NCBI GenBank assembly: GCA_019413925.1
Contig: DXMY01000011.1
Coordinates: forward strand, 62,001-126,000
Direction: 5' to 3'
Source of the DNA: Collinsella sp.
GTDB taxonomy: Bacteria; Actinomycetota; Coriobacteriia; Coriobacteriales; Coriobacteriaceae
DNA length: 64,000 bases
This document shows positions 42,857-51,835 of the stretch, in pieces. How positions within the stretch are numbered: the stretch's first letter is position 1; every line of letters begins with the position of its first letter. Under the pieces are notes generated by a model, which did not search any database, was not told the DNA's origin, and worked only from the letters and a program-made list of their open reading frames with translations. A program made the translations under genes and the position numbers.

Positions 42857-42885
42857 GTAGCTAAACCCCGTCTCAAATGAGCTAC
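42857..42885. repeat. REP-like repeat, 29-bp variant at the rsfS stop
   Basis: GTAGCTAA ... GAGCTAC with a 4-bp shorter core (ACCCCGTCTCAAA). It abuts the rsfS stop, giving TAGTAG. Confidence 0.75.
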
Positions 42886-43340
42886 TAGAGGAGGTTGAGG
42901 GGGAGCTGGGGGGCGTCTCCCCAGAGTTTCTCGAGGCGGTAGAAGTCGCGGGCTTCGGGAGTGAAGACGTGGACGACAACCGAACCGTAGTCCATGAGCA
43001 TCCAGGTCTTCTGCTCACGGCCCTCGATGGAGAACGGATGCTCGCCGCAAGCCTCGGCGACCTTCTCCTCGATCTCGTCGACGATCGAATCGACCTGACG
43101 GTTATTGGTACCGGTGGCGAGCACAAAGTAATCGCACACGTCGGAGAGCTCGGTCAGATCGAGCACCTGCACGTCCTCGCCTTTCTTGTCGTAGGCGGCC
43201 TGCGCGGCGGCGCGGGCGACATCCTCGGCGGCGACACCGCTCGTGGACAGCGAGGCAGCGGTGCGGTCGGACGTGGCAACGAAGCTCTTGTGCTCCACAC
43301 CTTCAAGAATCTGCTCGTCGGTCATGGTCTCATCGGCCAT
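42885..43340 (-). CDS. rsfS: Ribosomal silencing factor RsfS
   Basis: 151 residues from ATG after AGAGG. It binds L14 and blocks subunit joining in starvation. An N-terminal extension of about 35 residues precedes the DUF143 core: VLDLTELSDVCDYFVLATGTNNRQVDSI and WMLMDYGSVVVHVFTPEARDFYRLEKLWGDAP. End of the obg-nadD-yqeK-rsfS unit. Confidence 0.93.
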   Translation of the reverse strand: MADETMTDEQILEGVEHKSFVATSDRTAASLSTSGVAAEDVARAAAQAAYDKKGEDVQVLDLTELSDVCDYFVLATGTNNRQVDSIVDEIEEKVAEACGEHPFSIEGREQKTWMLMDYGSVVVHVFTPEARDFYRLEKLWGDAPQLPLNLL

Positions 43341-43368
43341 GGAATACCTCTTTCTAGACACACCCGAG

Positions 43369-43977
43369 CTAGCGCAGCTGGGCGTAATGGTTGTAAATCG
43401 TAATAGCCGTGGGATAAAGATAACGCCCGGACTGGATCACGTAGACCAGACCCTGCGCAAAACAGGAGAAGAACAACTCGTCAAGCGTCGACTCCCCCAC
43501 CATCTTGCGCAGCGCGATGGCATAATCACCATGGCGGTTGGGCTCGATGGCATCGGCCACAAAGACCACCATATCGAGCGGCGTCATGTCGCAGGCGCCA
43601 ACGGTATGACGGTCGACAGCCTGGAAAACAGCAGGCGATAGCTCGGGAAAAAGCTGCGGAAGCTCATAGGCGGCAACCGGGCCATGCAGCAGCGGTGTCG
43701 CGGCCGAGGGAGAGCCGGCAACCTTGATGCCGTAGTGCAACGCGCGGGCCACGAGCTCGTCGTCGGAGAGCACCTTATCCCAGTCGTGAATCAGGCCGGC
43801 GGCAGCGGCATCAAAGCGGTCAACGCCGTAGACCTCGGCCAAATGAAGCGCGGTCTCGGCAACACCCAGCGAATGCATGTAGCGCTTGCGCTTATCCTTC
43901 ATACGCACATCAAGCAGCTCTTGAATGCGCTTGAGCAGCGCGCGCTCATCGCCTTCAAACTGATCCTCTACCGACAA
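43369..43977 (-). CDS. yqeK: HD-domain hydrolase, YqeK family
   Basis: 202 residues, TTG start after GGGGG. Family members cleave diadenosine tetraphosphate symmetrically. HSLGVAETALHLAEVYGVD and AAAGLIHDWDK supply the HD metal site; DRHTVGA follows. It lies between nadD and rsfS as in most Firmicutes and Actinobacteria. Confidence 0.9.
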   Translation of the reverse strand: MSVEDQFEGDERALLKRIQELLDVRMKDKRKRYMHSLGVAETALHLAEVYGVDRFDAAAAGLIHDWDKVLSDDELVARALHYGIKVAGSPSAATPLLHGPVAAYELPQLFPELSPAVFQAVDRHTVGACDMTPLDMVVFVADAIEPNRHGDYAIALRKMVGESTLDELFFSCFAQGLVYVIQSGRYLYPTAITIYNHYAQLR

Positions 43978-43989
43978 CGTAGACCCCCA

Positions 43990-44667
43990 TCACTCAAAAT
44001 CTTCTTGACCCAGATCGGTATACAGCCCGCGTTTACGAATATAGCCGAGCACGGACTCGCTCGTAAGATAGCGCACGCTCATGCCACGGGCAACTCGCTT
44101 GCGAATGTTGGTCGAGCTAATCGCCAGCGCCGGAATCTGAATATAGCGCACGTCGAACGGCAGCCCCGACTCTTTGATTCGGGCACGCGCCGTATCGATA
44201 TCAAAGCCCGGTCGCGTCGCCGCAATAAAGGTAGCAAGCTCAGCGATTCGTTCGGCATCATGCCAGGTCACAATATCGATAATCGCGTCGGCGCCCGTAA
44301 TAAAGTAGAGCTTTACCTGCGGCGGGTAAAAGTCGCGAAGGGCATGAAGCGTATCGGCCGTGTAGGTTACGCCCGGACGGTCGATCTCGAACCGGCTCGC
44401 CAAAAAGGCCGGGTTCGCGGCGGTGGCGAGGACCGTCATGGCATAACGGTCCTCGGCAGGCGTCACCGGCTTGTCAAGCTTAAAGGCAGGCGTGCCCGCC
44501 GGCATAAAAAGCACGGCATCCAAGTCGAGGGACTCGCGCGCCTGCTCGGCGGTCACCAGGTGTCCGTAATGGATGGGATCAAAGGTGCCACCCATAATGC
44601 CGAGCCTAAACTCCTGCCCGTCCTCTAGAGGAAGCTCGGGCAAACCGATTCCACCGCGCAGCGACAT
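43990..44667 (-). CDS. nadD: Nicotinate-nucleotide adenylyltransferase
   Basis: 225 residues. It makes deamido-NAD from NaMN and ATP. GIMGGTFDPIHYGHLVTAEQ with the nucleotidyltransferase (T/H)xGH motif, and SSTNIRKRVARG near the end. A proline/glutamate-rich 20-residue N-terminal extension precedes it. Coupled to obg with a 3-nt gap. Confidence 0.95.
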   Translation of the reverse strand: MSLRGGIGLPELPLEDGQEFRLGIMGGTFDPIHYGHLVTAEQARESLDLDAVLFMPAGTPAFKLDKPVTPAEDRYAMTVLATAANPAFLASRFEIDRPGVTYTADTLHALRDFYPPQVKLYFITGADAIIDIVTWHDAERIAELATFIAATRPGFDIDTARARIKESGLPFDVRYIQIPALAISSTNIRKRVARGMSVRYLTSESVLGYIRKRGLYTDLGQEDFE

Positions 44668-44670
44668 GGC

Positions 44671-46137
44671 TTACTCGCCCTCCGAGGTCTCGGCATCGTC
44701 CGCGGCATCCGCCGCATCGACAACCTCGACGCCCTCATCCGGAGCATCGGTCACGTCAAGGGCCTCAACGGCAACGTCCTCGCCAGCGTCCTCGAGCTCC
44801 TCGTACTCCGAGAAGTCCTCGGCGCCCTCAAAGTCAAAGGCGCGCTGGCAAATGCGGACCTCGTCGCCCGCACGGCAGCCGGCCTTCTCGAGCGCGTCGT
44901 CAACACCCATACGCGCAAACTTGTGCTGCAGGTAGATGACGGCTTCCTCGTTTTCCCAGTCGGTCTGGATAACCATGCGCTCGATGGCGCGACCGACCAC
45001 GCGGAAGGCACCGGGCTCTTCCTGAACAATGCGGAAACGCTTCTCGCGCTGCAGGCGACGGCGCTCCCACTCCTCGTCGCGCAGATCGACCGGCTCATCG
45101 GAGACCGCCAGCTCGGCGCGCAGCTTAGCCACCTGCTCGCCCACGGCAAGCATCAGCGTGTTGAGGCCGGCGCCCGTCACGGCGGACACGGCAAAGAACA
45201 TATGTCCATCGTCGAGCGCGGCGCGCTTAAGGTCGGCAATCTTGTCGGCCGTGCCCGGCGCATCGCACTTGTTGGCAACGACGATCTGCGGACGCTCCGA
45301 AAGCTCGGCGCCATACTGCTCGAGCTCACGGTTGATGATGCGGTAATCCTCAACCGGGTCGCGATCCTCAAAACCGCCCGTCATGTCGACGACATGCATG
45401 ATGAGCGCCGTACGCTCGATGTGGCGCAGGAACTGGTGGCCCAAGCCCTTGCCCTCGCTCGCGCCCTCGATGAGGCCGGGGACGTCGGCAACGACATAGG
45501 AGTACTCGCCGGCACGCACCATACCCAGGTTGGGCACGAGCGTGGTAAACGGATAGTCGGCGATCTTGGGTCGGGCGGCACTCATGCGCGCGATAAGCGA
45601 GGACTTGCCCACCGAGGGGAAGCCCACGAGCGCGGCATCAGCCATGAGCTTCATCTCGAGCTCAATCCAGTGCTCCTCGGCCGGCTCGCCCAGCTGGGCG
45701 AATGCGGGCGCGCGGCGCACCGACGTCACAAAGTGCGTATTGCCCAGACCGCCAGCACCGCCGGGCGCCACAACGACGCGCTCGCCATCATGCACCAAGT
45801 CGGCAATCTCGAACATCGGGGTCTGCGTCTCGGGGTCGAGCTCGCGCACCACGGTACCCATGGGAACCTTGAGAATAAGGTCCTCGCCGCTCTTACCGTT
45901 ACGACGGGCACCCTGCCCGTGCGTGCCGCGCTCGGCGCGGAAGTGATGCTTAAAGCGGTAATCGATCAGCGAAGACAGCTGAGCATCGGCCTGGATGACA
46001 ACATTGCCGCCACGACCGCCGTCGCCGCCATCGGGGCCGCCCTTGGGGACAAATGCCTCGCGCCTAAACGACATGCATCCGGCTCCGCCGTCGCCGCCGC
46101 ACACGTTAATGCGGCTGATATCGGTGAACTGTGACAA
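44671..46137 (-). CDS. obgE: GTPase Obg
   Basis: 488 residues, TTG start 8 nt after GGAGG. Late 50S assembly and stress GTPase. Glycine-rich Obg fold (1-160, GGDGGAGCMSFRREAF). G1 GFPSVGKSSLI, G3 DVPGLIEGASEGKGLG, G4 NKCD. A C-terminal OCT domain (about 345-420) then an acidic tail follows. It comes right after rpmA behind an attenuator-like hairpin. Confidence 0.96.
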   Translation of the reverse strand: MSQFTDISRINVCGGDGGAGCMSFRREAFVPKGGPDGGDGGRGGNVVIQADAQLSSLIDYRFKHHFRAERGTHGQGARRNGKSGEDLILKVPMGTVVRELDPETQTPMFEIADLVHDGERVVVAPGGAGGLGNTHFVTSVRRAPAFAQLGEPAEEHWIELEMKLMADAALVGFPSVGKSSLIARMSAARPKIADYPFTTLVPNLGMVRAGEYSYVVADVPGLIEGASEGKGLGHQFLRHIERTALIMHVVDMTGGFEDRDPVEDYRIINRELEQYGAELSERPQIVVANKCDAPGTADKIADLKRAALDDGHMFFAVSAVTGAGLNTLMLAVGEQVAKLRAELAVSDEPVDLRDEEWERRRLQREKRFRIVQEEPGAFRVVGRAIERMVIQTDWENEEAVIYLQHKFARMGVDDALEKAGCRAGDEVRICQRAFDFEGAEDFSEYEELEDAGEDVAVEALDVTDAPDEGVEVVDAADAADDAETSEGE

Positions 46138-46147
46138 CAGAATCGCC

Positions 46148-46197
46148 TCCTACAAAAAGAGGGAGACCCTTGAATCCTAAAACTCAAGTGCCTCCCA
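46148..46197 (-). terminator. Terminator-like stem between rpmA and obg
   Basis: GGGAG and ACTTGA pair with TTCAAG and CTCCC around internal mismatches, then CTTTTTG on the minus strand. Probably lowers transcription of obg relative to the ribosomal genes. Confidence 0.65.
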
Positions 46198-46221
46198 CAT
46201 ATGTGCTCTATGAAGGGTAAA

Positions 46222-46479
46222 TTACGCGTTCGCGAGCGGGCGTACGCTGACCCTGTGCTTGATACCCTTGTGGAACTCAACGGTACCGTCGACCAGCGCG
46301 AACAGCGTGTCGTCCTTGCCACGGCCAACGTTCTCACCCGGGTGGATGTGCGTGCCGTGCTGACGGACGAGAATCGTGCCCGTGGTTACCGTCTGGCCGG
46401 CATAGCGCTTCGTGCCAAGGCGCTGACCGCGGGAGTCACGGCCATTACGGGAGGAACCGAGTCCTTTTTTGTGTGCCAT
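46222..46479 (-). CDS. rpmA: 50S ribosomal protein L27
   Basis: 85 residues. Its N-terminal tail reaches the peptidyl-transferase centre. MAHKKGLGSSRNGRDSRGQRLG is diagnostic. No FLNLQFF-type propeptide (as in some Firmicutes needing Prp cleavage) is present. Cotranscribed with rplU. Confidence 0.97.
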   Translation of the reverse strand: MAHKKGLGSSRNGRDSRGQRLGTKRYAGQTVTTGTILVRQHGTHIHPGENVGRGKDDTLFALVDGTVEFHKGIKHRVSVRPLANA

Positions 46480-46512
46480 TGTGTATACCTACTCTTTCGT
46501 TACGAGTGTAAT

Positions 46513-46887
46513 CTACTCGGCGACGGGAGCCTCGGCAACAGCCTCGGCCTCTGCCTTGACAGCCTTCTTGGCGCGGGACGTAGCCTGGACCTTCACGATC
46601 TTCAGCTTGGTGAGCTGCTGACGGTGACCCTTCAGACGACGATAGCGCTTACGCTTGTGGAACTTGAAGACCAGCTGCTTCTCGCCCTTGAACTGCTCAA
46701 CGATCTGAGCGGTAACCTTGGCCTTGGCCAGCTTGTCGGGATCGGTGACGATCTTCTTACCATCGTTGAGGAAGATGACCGGCAGGGTGACCTTGTCGCC
46801 CTCATTGCCCTCGATCTTCTCGACGGTGATGACATCGTCGGTGGCGACCTTGTACTGCTTGCCGCCCGTGTTAACGATTGCGTACAT
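46513..46887 (-). CDS. rplU: 50S ribosomal protein L21
   Basis: 124 residues. MYAIVNTGGKQYKVATDDVITVEKI and KRKRYRRLKGHRQQLTKLKI are the family core. A C-terminal Ala/Val/Glu tail of about 20 residues is additional. The start is the ATG after GAAGGGCAAGTAAAC; an earlier ATG lacks a ribosome-binding site. First gene of rplU-rpmA. Confidence 0.95.
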   Translation of the reverse strand: MYAIVNTGGKQYKVATDDVITVEKIEGNEGDKVTLPVIFLNDGKKIVTDPDKLAKAKVTAQIVEQFKGEKQLVFKFHKRKRYRRLKGHRQQLTKLKIVKVQATSRAKKAVKAEAEAVAEAPVAE

Positions 46888-46929
46888 GTTTACTTGCCCT
46901 TCATGCATCAGTTAGTGCAACAGCCGAAT

Positions 46930-46958
46930 ATAGTAGCAGGCGAAAATACCCCCGTCAA
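46930..46958 (-). promoter_or_regulatory. rplU promoter
   Basis: TTGACG, 17 bp, TACTAT with TGC before the -10, on the minus strand. The -35 overlaps the stop codon of the upstream gene. Confidence 0.85.
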
Positions 46959-47767
46959 CGAGTATGTGGAGCAAATCCACAAGTTCGCACAGGTATGGGG
47001 CTGACGAGTCGGCCCTCGTCGTCCTCGCATGCTTGATTCTGACGCTCGACATCGTAGGAGCAGATGGTCACGAGGTCTTGCATACCGGTGGAAACAATAG
47101 GTGCATCCACGCCCGGGGTCAAGCCCTGCAACAAAACATCAGCAGCAGAAAGCAAAATTTCCGGACGCATGGAGCCCTCGTTGTCAGCATGGGTGTCGAG
47201 CATGAGCACCAAATGGTCCGGGCGCTCCCCCGCCGTGAGCTCATAGCCCACGAGCGTGTGATCCAAATCCAAGCGCTTGCTCTTTTTGCCGCGCGCGTAG
47301 TCGATGCCATGGTCCGCGCGCAGCGTGTCGATCGCACGACGCACCTCGTCGGTGCTTACGGGCGCCTCGGGATCCAAGTGCAGGTCGATGCGATACGACA
47401 GACGCGTGAGTTGCGCCGTCAACGCCGGCGTGCGCACGTCGATATACGCCGCCTCGATGGGCGCCAGATCGGCCGGAGACGACGCAGCCAGGCGCCCAAA
47501 CGCCTCGTCGAGCGCCACGAACTCGGTCATAAACAGGTCATACCACTCGCAGATCGACGACGTACCCACCGGTAGCGCCGAAGAGAAGCCCACTCGCATG
47601 TGCGGAGAGAAGCCCTGCGTGACGGCATAGGGAAGTCCCGCACGGCGCACGATGCGCTCAATGGTATGGATTACTTCGAGATGGCCCAGGTACTTAAGGC
47701 GATCGCGCTTGCCATAGCGAACACGAAGTCTAAAGAGCGTGGGGTTGTCGGTCAGGCGCTCACTCAT
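46955..47767 (-). CDS. TIGR03936-family protein (DUF2344), radical-SAM partner
   Basis: 270 residues. Function unknown. RVRYGKRDRLKYLGHLEVIHTIERIVRRAGLPYAVTQGFSPHMRVGFSSALPVG is the family hallmark (I quote by position: about 12-68). It overlaps the upstream radical SAM gene by 4 nt. In other genomes the two are fused or adjacent and lie near ribosomal L21, suggesting an RNA- or ribosome-linked modification; that is inference. Confidence 0.85.
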   Translation of the reverse strand: MSERLTDNPTLFRLRVRYGKRDRLKYLGHLEVIHTIERIVRRAGLPYAVTQGFSPHMRVGFSSALPVGTSSICEWYDLFMTEFVALDEAFGRLAASSPADLAPIEAAYIDVRTPALTAQLTRLSYRIDLHLDPEAPVSTDEVRRAIDTLRADHGIDYARGKKSKRLDLDHTLVGYELTAGERPDHLVLMLDTHADNEGSMRPEILLSAADVLLQGLTPGVDAPIVSTGMQDLVTICSYDVERQNQACEDDEGRLVSPIPVRTCGFAPHTR

Positions 47768-49641
47768 GCGCGATCACCCATCAATACATTCTTAGCGTGG
47801 AGCGTGGGGCAGATTCCGCAGCCGGTGCACGACGTACGAGTGCAGTCGGGAGTCGTGACACCCTCGAGCGAGCGACGGTACTCGCGCTCGAGGAAGCCGC
47901 GCGTGCAGCCGGGGCTCACATGCTCCCACGGCAGACGCCAGTCCAACTCGTAGGGCAGGTGCACAAGCTCATTGAGGTCGATGCCGTTTTTGGCAGCAGC
48001 CTCCTTCCAGTTATCGAGCGAGAAATGCTCTACCCAGGCGTCAAAGCGAGACCCCGAGCGCCAAGCATCGATGATGACGGGCGTCATGTCACGACCGGCG
48101 CGGGAGAGCGCGGCCTCGATGAGCGAGGTCTCGGCATCGTGGTAATGCACGCGGACGGCACGGTTGCGAACGCTCGTGATAAGCAGCTTCTGGCGACGCT
48201 TGACGTCGTCGTAGTCGAGCTGCGGGCACCACTGGAACGGCGTGGCAGCCTTGGGGATAAACACCGAAACCGAGATGGACACCGAGATCGAGCCGCGACG
48301 AGCCTTGGGCACCACGGAACGACCGAGCTCCAGCACGTGATCGGCCAGATTGGCGATGGCCACGATGTCCTCGTCGCGCTCGCCGGGAAGGCCCATCATA
48401 AAGTAGAGCTTCATGCGGTTCCAGCCGGCCTCGAAGGCCGCCTTGGCCGCACGGTCCAGGTCCTCCTCGGTCACGTTCTTGTTAATGATGTCGCGCATGC
48501 GCTGGCTGCCGGCCTCGGGTGCGAACGTCAGGCCGCCCTTCTTTTCGCCGGCGACCGACTCGGCCATATCCACGCCAAACGAATCCAGGCGCTGCGACGG
48601 AATAGACACGCGAATACCCGTATCCTCCAGGCGACGGTTGAGCCTGCCGAGCACGTCGCGAATGCAGGAGTGGTCGGTCGTGGAGAGCGAGGTCAGCGAC
48701 ACCTCGTCATAGCCGGTCTTTTCCAGACCCTGAATCACCGACGAGACGATCTGGTCGGCCGAGCGCTCGCGCACCGGGCGATACGTCATGCCGGCCTGGC
48801 AAAAACGACAGCCGCGGGCGCAGCCGCGCAGAATCTCGATAGACAGGCGATCGTGAACCAGCTGCGCATAGGGCACGCACGACTGCGACAGCGGATTCGT
48901 GGCGCCGAAATCCTCGACGACGCGTTTGTAGACCACGGTCGGCGCATCCTTGCCCTCGCGCGGCACGGTGTAGCCATGCGGCGAGCAGGGCTCGTCGTGA
49001 CGAACCTCATAGAGCGACGGCACGTAGTTGCCGGCAATGGATGCAAGCTGCTCAACAATCTGCGCGCGCGGGACTCCTTCGTCGCGCAGGCGGCGATGCA
49101 GCTGGCAGGTCTCGAGCAGCGATTCCTCGCCCTCGCCGATGAGGATGGCATCGAAGAAGGCCGCGTACGGCTCGGGGTTGTACACCGAGGGGCCGCCGGC
49201 GATGATGATGGGGTCGTCTTCACCTCGGTCGGCCGCTAACAGCGGAATGCCAGCGAGGTCGAGTGCCTCGAGGAAGTTCGTCACCGCCATCTCGTGCGGC
49301 ACATGCAGGCCGACGATATCAAACGAAGCGACCGGCGCTGCACCCTCGAGCGAGAGCAGCGGAATGCCCGCCTCGCGCATAGCGTCACCCATATCGGGCC
49401 ACGGCACATAGCCACGCTCGCAGGAGATGCCCTCGGCCTGGTTAAGGATGTTGTAGAGGATGGCGATACCCTGGTTGGGCAGACCAACCTCGTACACATC
49501 CGGGTAGATCAGGCAGCAACGGTAGTCGGCATCGGCCTTGGAAAGCGTGCCCCACTCGTGATCGATATAGCGACTCGGCTTCTCGACCTTGGCGAGCAGC
49601 GGCTCAATTAAATGAAAGCAGTCTTGATACGGAACGCGCAA
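47764..49641 (-). CDS. TIGR03960-family B12-binding-like radical SAM protein
   Basis: 625 residues, TTG start after AGGGG. The N-terminal B12-binding-like part runs to about 230. The 4Fe-4S motif is LRGCARGCRFCQAGM, near residue 270. FAPEAGSQRMRDIINKN and KLYFMMGLPGERDEDI follow. The C-terminus has CTRTSCTGCGICP, a further cysteine cluster. Substrate unknown. Paired with the DUF2344 gene. Confidence 0.88.
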   Translation of the reverse strand: MRVPYQDCFHLIEPLLAKVEKPSRYIDHEWGTLSKADADYRCCLIYPDVYEVGLPNQGIAILYNILNQAEGISCERGYVPWPDMGDAMREAGIPLLSLEGAAPVASFDIVGLHVPHEMAVTNFLEALDLAGIPLLAADRGEDDPIIIAGGPSVYNPEPYAAFFDAILIGEGEESLLETCQLHRRLRDEGVPRAQIVEQLASIAGNYVPSLYEVRHDEPCSPHGYTVPREGKDAPTVVYKRVVEDFGATNPLSQSCVPYAQLVHDRLSIEILRGCARGCRFCQAGMTYRPVRERSADQIVSSVIQGLEKTGYDEVSLTSLSTTDHSCIRDVLGRLNRRLEDTGIRVSIPSQRLDSFGVDMAESVAGEKKGGLTFAPEAGSQRMRDIINKNVTEEDLDRAAKAAFEAGWNRMKLYFMMGLPGERDEDIVAIANLADHVLELGRSVVPKARRGSISVSISVSVFIPKAATPFQWCPQLDYDDVKRRQKLLITSVRNRAVRVHYHDAETSLIEAALSRAGRDMTPVIIDAWRSGSRFDAWVEHFSLDNWKEAAAKNGIDLNELVHLPYELDWRLPWEHVSPGCTRGFLEREYRRSLEGVTTPDCTRTSCTGCGICPTLHAKNVLMGDRA

Positions 49642-49651
49642 CGGAAAACCC

Positions 49652-50581
49652 CTAAGCAGCGAGATCGGATGCGTCTTGGTAGGACGCCATAGGACGGGTA
49701 GCGCCCGCGACCGTGGTCACCAGATCGCGAACGCGGGAGAACGTGGCAGTGACCACCTCGTTGGCACGGCTGTAGTCGACATCGCGCTCGTAGAGCGAAA
49801 CGAGCGCACGGCCCATGCCATAGGTGCCCGCGGCAGCAGTGAGCGCCTTGACGGCAAACCCAATATGCGGCGTCTGCTTGACAAGCGCACGGGTGACCGC
49901 GCGGATCACAAGACCGCCGGCAAGCACGCCCGCGACCTCGTAGCCGCGCTCAGGCTTAATGCCGCGTCCAAAGACGGCAGCGAGCTCAAAGAGCATGCCC
50001 ACCTGAGCCAGCGCCATAACGGGATAATCGGCGCCCGGCAAAAACACCAGCGCACCGGTCGCCATATTGGTGAGCGCGCACGAGGTAATGATACGATTGG
50101 CCGCCGCGATGCGCATGAAGGCAAAGTTCGCCGCAAAAGCCGTTTCCTTTTCGGTGCGATCGAGAATCCAGCGGGCAAGCGTCTCGAGCAGATACGTCTT
50201 ATCGGTTGCCGCCACCACGCCGAGCATGGGCGTGGACTCCTCGATAAACGGCACCTCCACAGCAGACTCGGCAAGCACGCACACGGGCGCGCCGGCGATC
50301 ACGAGCTCCTGCACGGCACTCTCCAAGCGGTCGGAACCGCACGAGAGCACCAGCACCACATCGGTATCGGTCTTTGGAGCAATTCGCTCCTCCCCCAGAC
50401 GTTCGACGCGCACAATGCCCGAGGTCGTCTGTGGCACAAAGGCGTCACGCACCGTCTCGGCCAGAAAGCGCGAGGCGGACGAATCCAGATAGACCGAGAC
50501 GCGCACCGGCGTATCGGAATCCTTCTTAACGGACGCGCCCATCTTAAAAGCGCGGGTCAGCTTATCTACGGGAATTATCAT
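49652..50581 (-). CDS. DUF697-like membrane protein of unknown function
   Basis: 309 residues, ATG after GGAGGGG. Residues 1-120 are soluble, with SVYLDSSASRFLAETV and VVLVLSCGSDRLESAVQELV like the start of a mononucleotide-type fold. Hydrophobic stretches occur at about 172-210 (ALVFLPGADYPVMALAQVGML), 220-240 and 250-275. The pattern resembles DUF697 proteins that follow GTPases, but no GTPase part is present. It is the only unassigned gene in the mreB-to-rodA operon. Confidence 0.7.
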   Translation of the reverse strand: MIIPVDKLTRAFKMGASVKKDSDTPVRVSVYLDSSASRFLAETVRDAFVPQTTSGIVRVERLGEERIAPKTDTDVVLVLSCGSDRLESAVQELVIAGAPVCVLAESAVEVPFIEESTPMLGVVAATDKTYLLETLARWILDRTEKETAFAANFAFMRIAAANRIITSCALTNMATGALVFLPGADYPVMALAQVGMLFELAAVFGRGIKPERGYEVAGVLAGGLVIRAVTRALVKQTPHIGFAVKALTAAAGTYGMGRALVSLYERDVDYSRANEVVTATFSRVRDLVTTVAGATRPMASYQDASDLAA

Positions 50582-50599
50582 AGCAAACCCCTCCAGCGG

Positions 50600-51826
50600 T
50601 TACGCGGCGCCCGAACGATGCCGCCATATGGATTGTACGATACCCACCGTCAGCAGCTGAATCATCATCGAAGACGAACCAAAGCTAATAAACGGTAGCG
50701 GAATACCGGTAATCGGCATCATGCCGATGCACATGCCGATGTTTTCGAAGGTCTGGAACGCCCACATGCCTACGATGCCCACACACGAAAGACGCAAAAA
50801 CAGCGACTCACACTTAAAGGCGACGCGAATCGTCGAAAAGATCAGCAGCACGTAGAGGCACAGGAGCAAAAAGGAACCGCAAAAGCCAAAGGTCTCGGAC
50901 AGGAAGGCGAAGACGAAGTCGGTGTGGAACTCAGGCAGAAAGCCGCCGGCCGACTGCGTCGCATGGCCCAAACCCTTACCAAAGAAGCCGCCTGAGCCAA
51001 CGGCGATAAGCGACTGCTGCAGGTTGTAGGCATCGTCCGAATCGGCATTATCGGGGTCGATAAAGACCGTCAGACGGTTCATCTGATACTGCTTGATGAG
51101 CACATCGTGGCCGAGCAGCGAATCAAAGACCGAATCGAGCGCCAGGACGAGGGCCACCAGGCCCACGAGCAGGGCTAGGGTCGAAAGCACCCATTCACGG
51201 CGCGCACCGCTCATACAAATGACGATGGCGCCCGAAACCAGCACGACCAGGCCCGAGCCCAGGTCGCCCATGGCAACGACGGCCAAAAACGGAATGGACA
51301 GCATGCCGCAGAGCTTGACGTAGTCGCGAGCGGTATCGATGCGACCGTTATACTGCGAGCCAAGCGTAGCAATAAAGAAGATGGTGATGAGCTTGGCAAG
51401 CTCAACCGGCTGGAATGTCAAGCCGATACCGGGAATCTTGATCCAGCCCGTCATGCCCAGACCGCCTGTATAGGACAGACCCGGAATCTTGGGTGAGAAG
51501 ATAACGATCAGGTCGATGACGAGCAACGCTGTCGAGAAATTGGAAATACCGCGCAGGTCGGTACGCCAGACCAGCGCCGCCAGCACCGCCCCGATGCCAA
51601 TCCCCAGAAGATGACGTGAGAACGAAGCATCGGCCTTAAACTGCGAAGCCGACCAGATAATGATGGCACCGTAGGCGACGAGCGCCACTGTAGCCACGAG
51701 CACACCGATATGCACCTTTTGGCGAAACGTGCCGCGCGAGGCCGAAAGTTGCTTGTTGACGCGGTCCAGGCTGCTGCGAGAGCCGGTCTTGGTTGAACGG
51801 AACAGATCCGCCGGAGAAAAATCCAT
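50600..51826 (-). CDS. rodA: Peptidoglycan glycosyltransferase RodA (SEDS)
   Basis: 408 residues, ATG after AGGAGG. Polymerises lipid II in cell elongation with a class B PBP. About ten membrane helices; QPVELAKL with the conserved E-L-A-K segment and GFLPEFHTDFVFAFLSETFG, where the catalytic Asp lies in the TDF motif. The N-terminal 35 residues are cytosolic and basic. Next to its PBP2 partner. Confidence 0.95.
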   Translation of the reverse strand: MDFSPADLFRSTKTGSRSSLDRVNKQLSASRGTFRQKVHIGVLVATVALVAYGAIIIWSASQFKADASFSRHLLGIGIGAVLAALVWRTDLRGISNFSTALLVIDLIVIFSPKIPGLSYTGGLGMTGWIKIPGIGLTFQPVELAKLITIFFIATLGSQYNGRIDTARDYVKLCGMLSIPFLAVVAMGDLGSGLVVLVSGAIVICMSGARREWVLSTLALLVGLVALVLALDSVFDSLLGHDVLIKQYQMNRLTVFIDPDNADSDDAYNLQQSLIAVGSGGFFGKGLGHATQSAGGFLPEFHTDFVFAFLSETFGFCGSFLLLCLYVLLIFSTIRVAFKCESLFLRLSCVGIVGMWAFQTFENIGMCIGMMPITGIPLPFISFGSSSMMIQLLTVGIVQSIWRHRSGAA

Positions 51827-51835
51827 CGCAACCTC

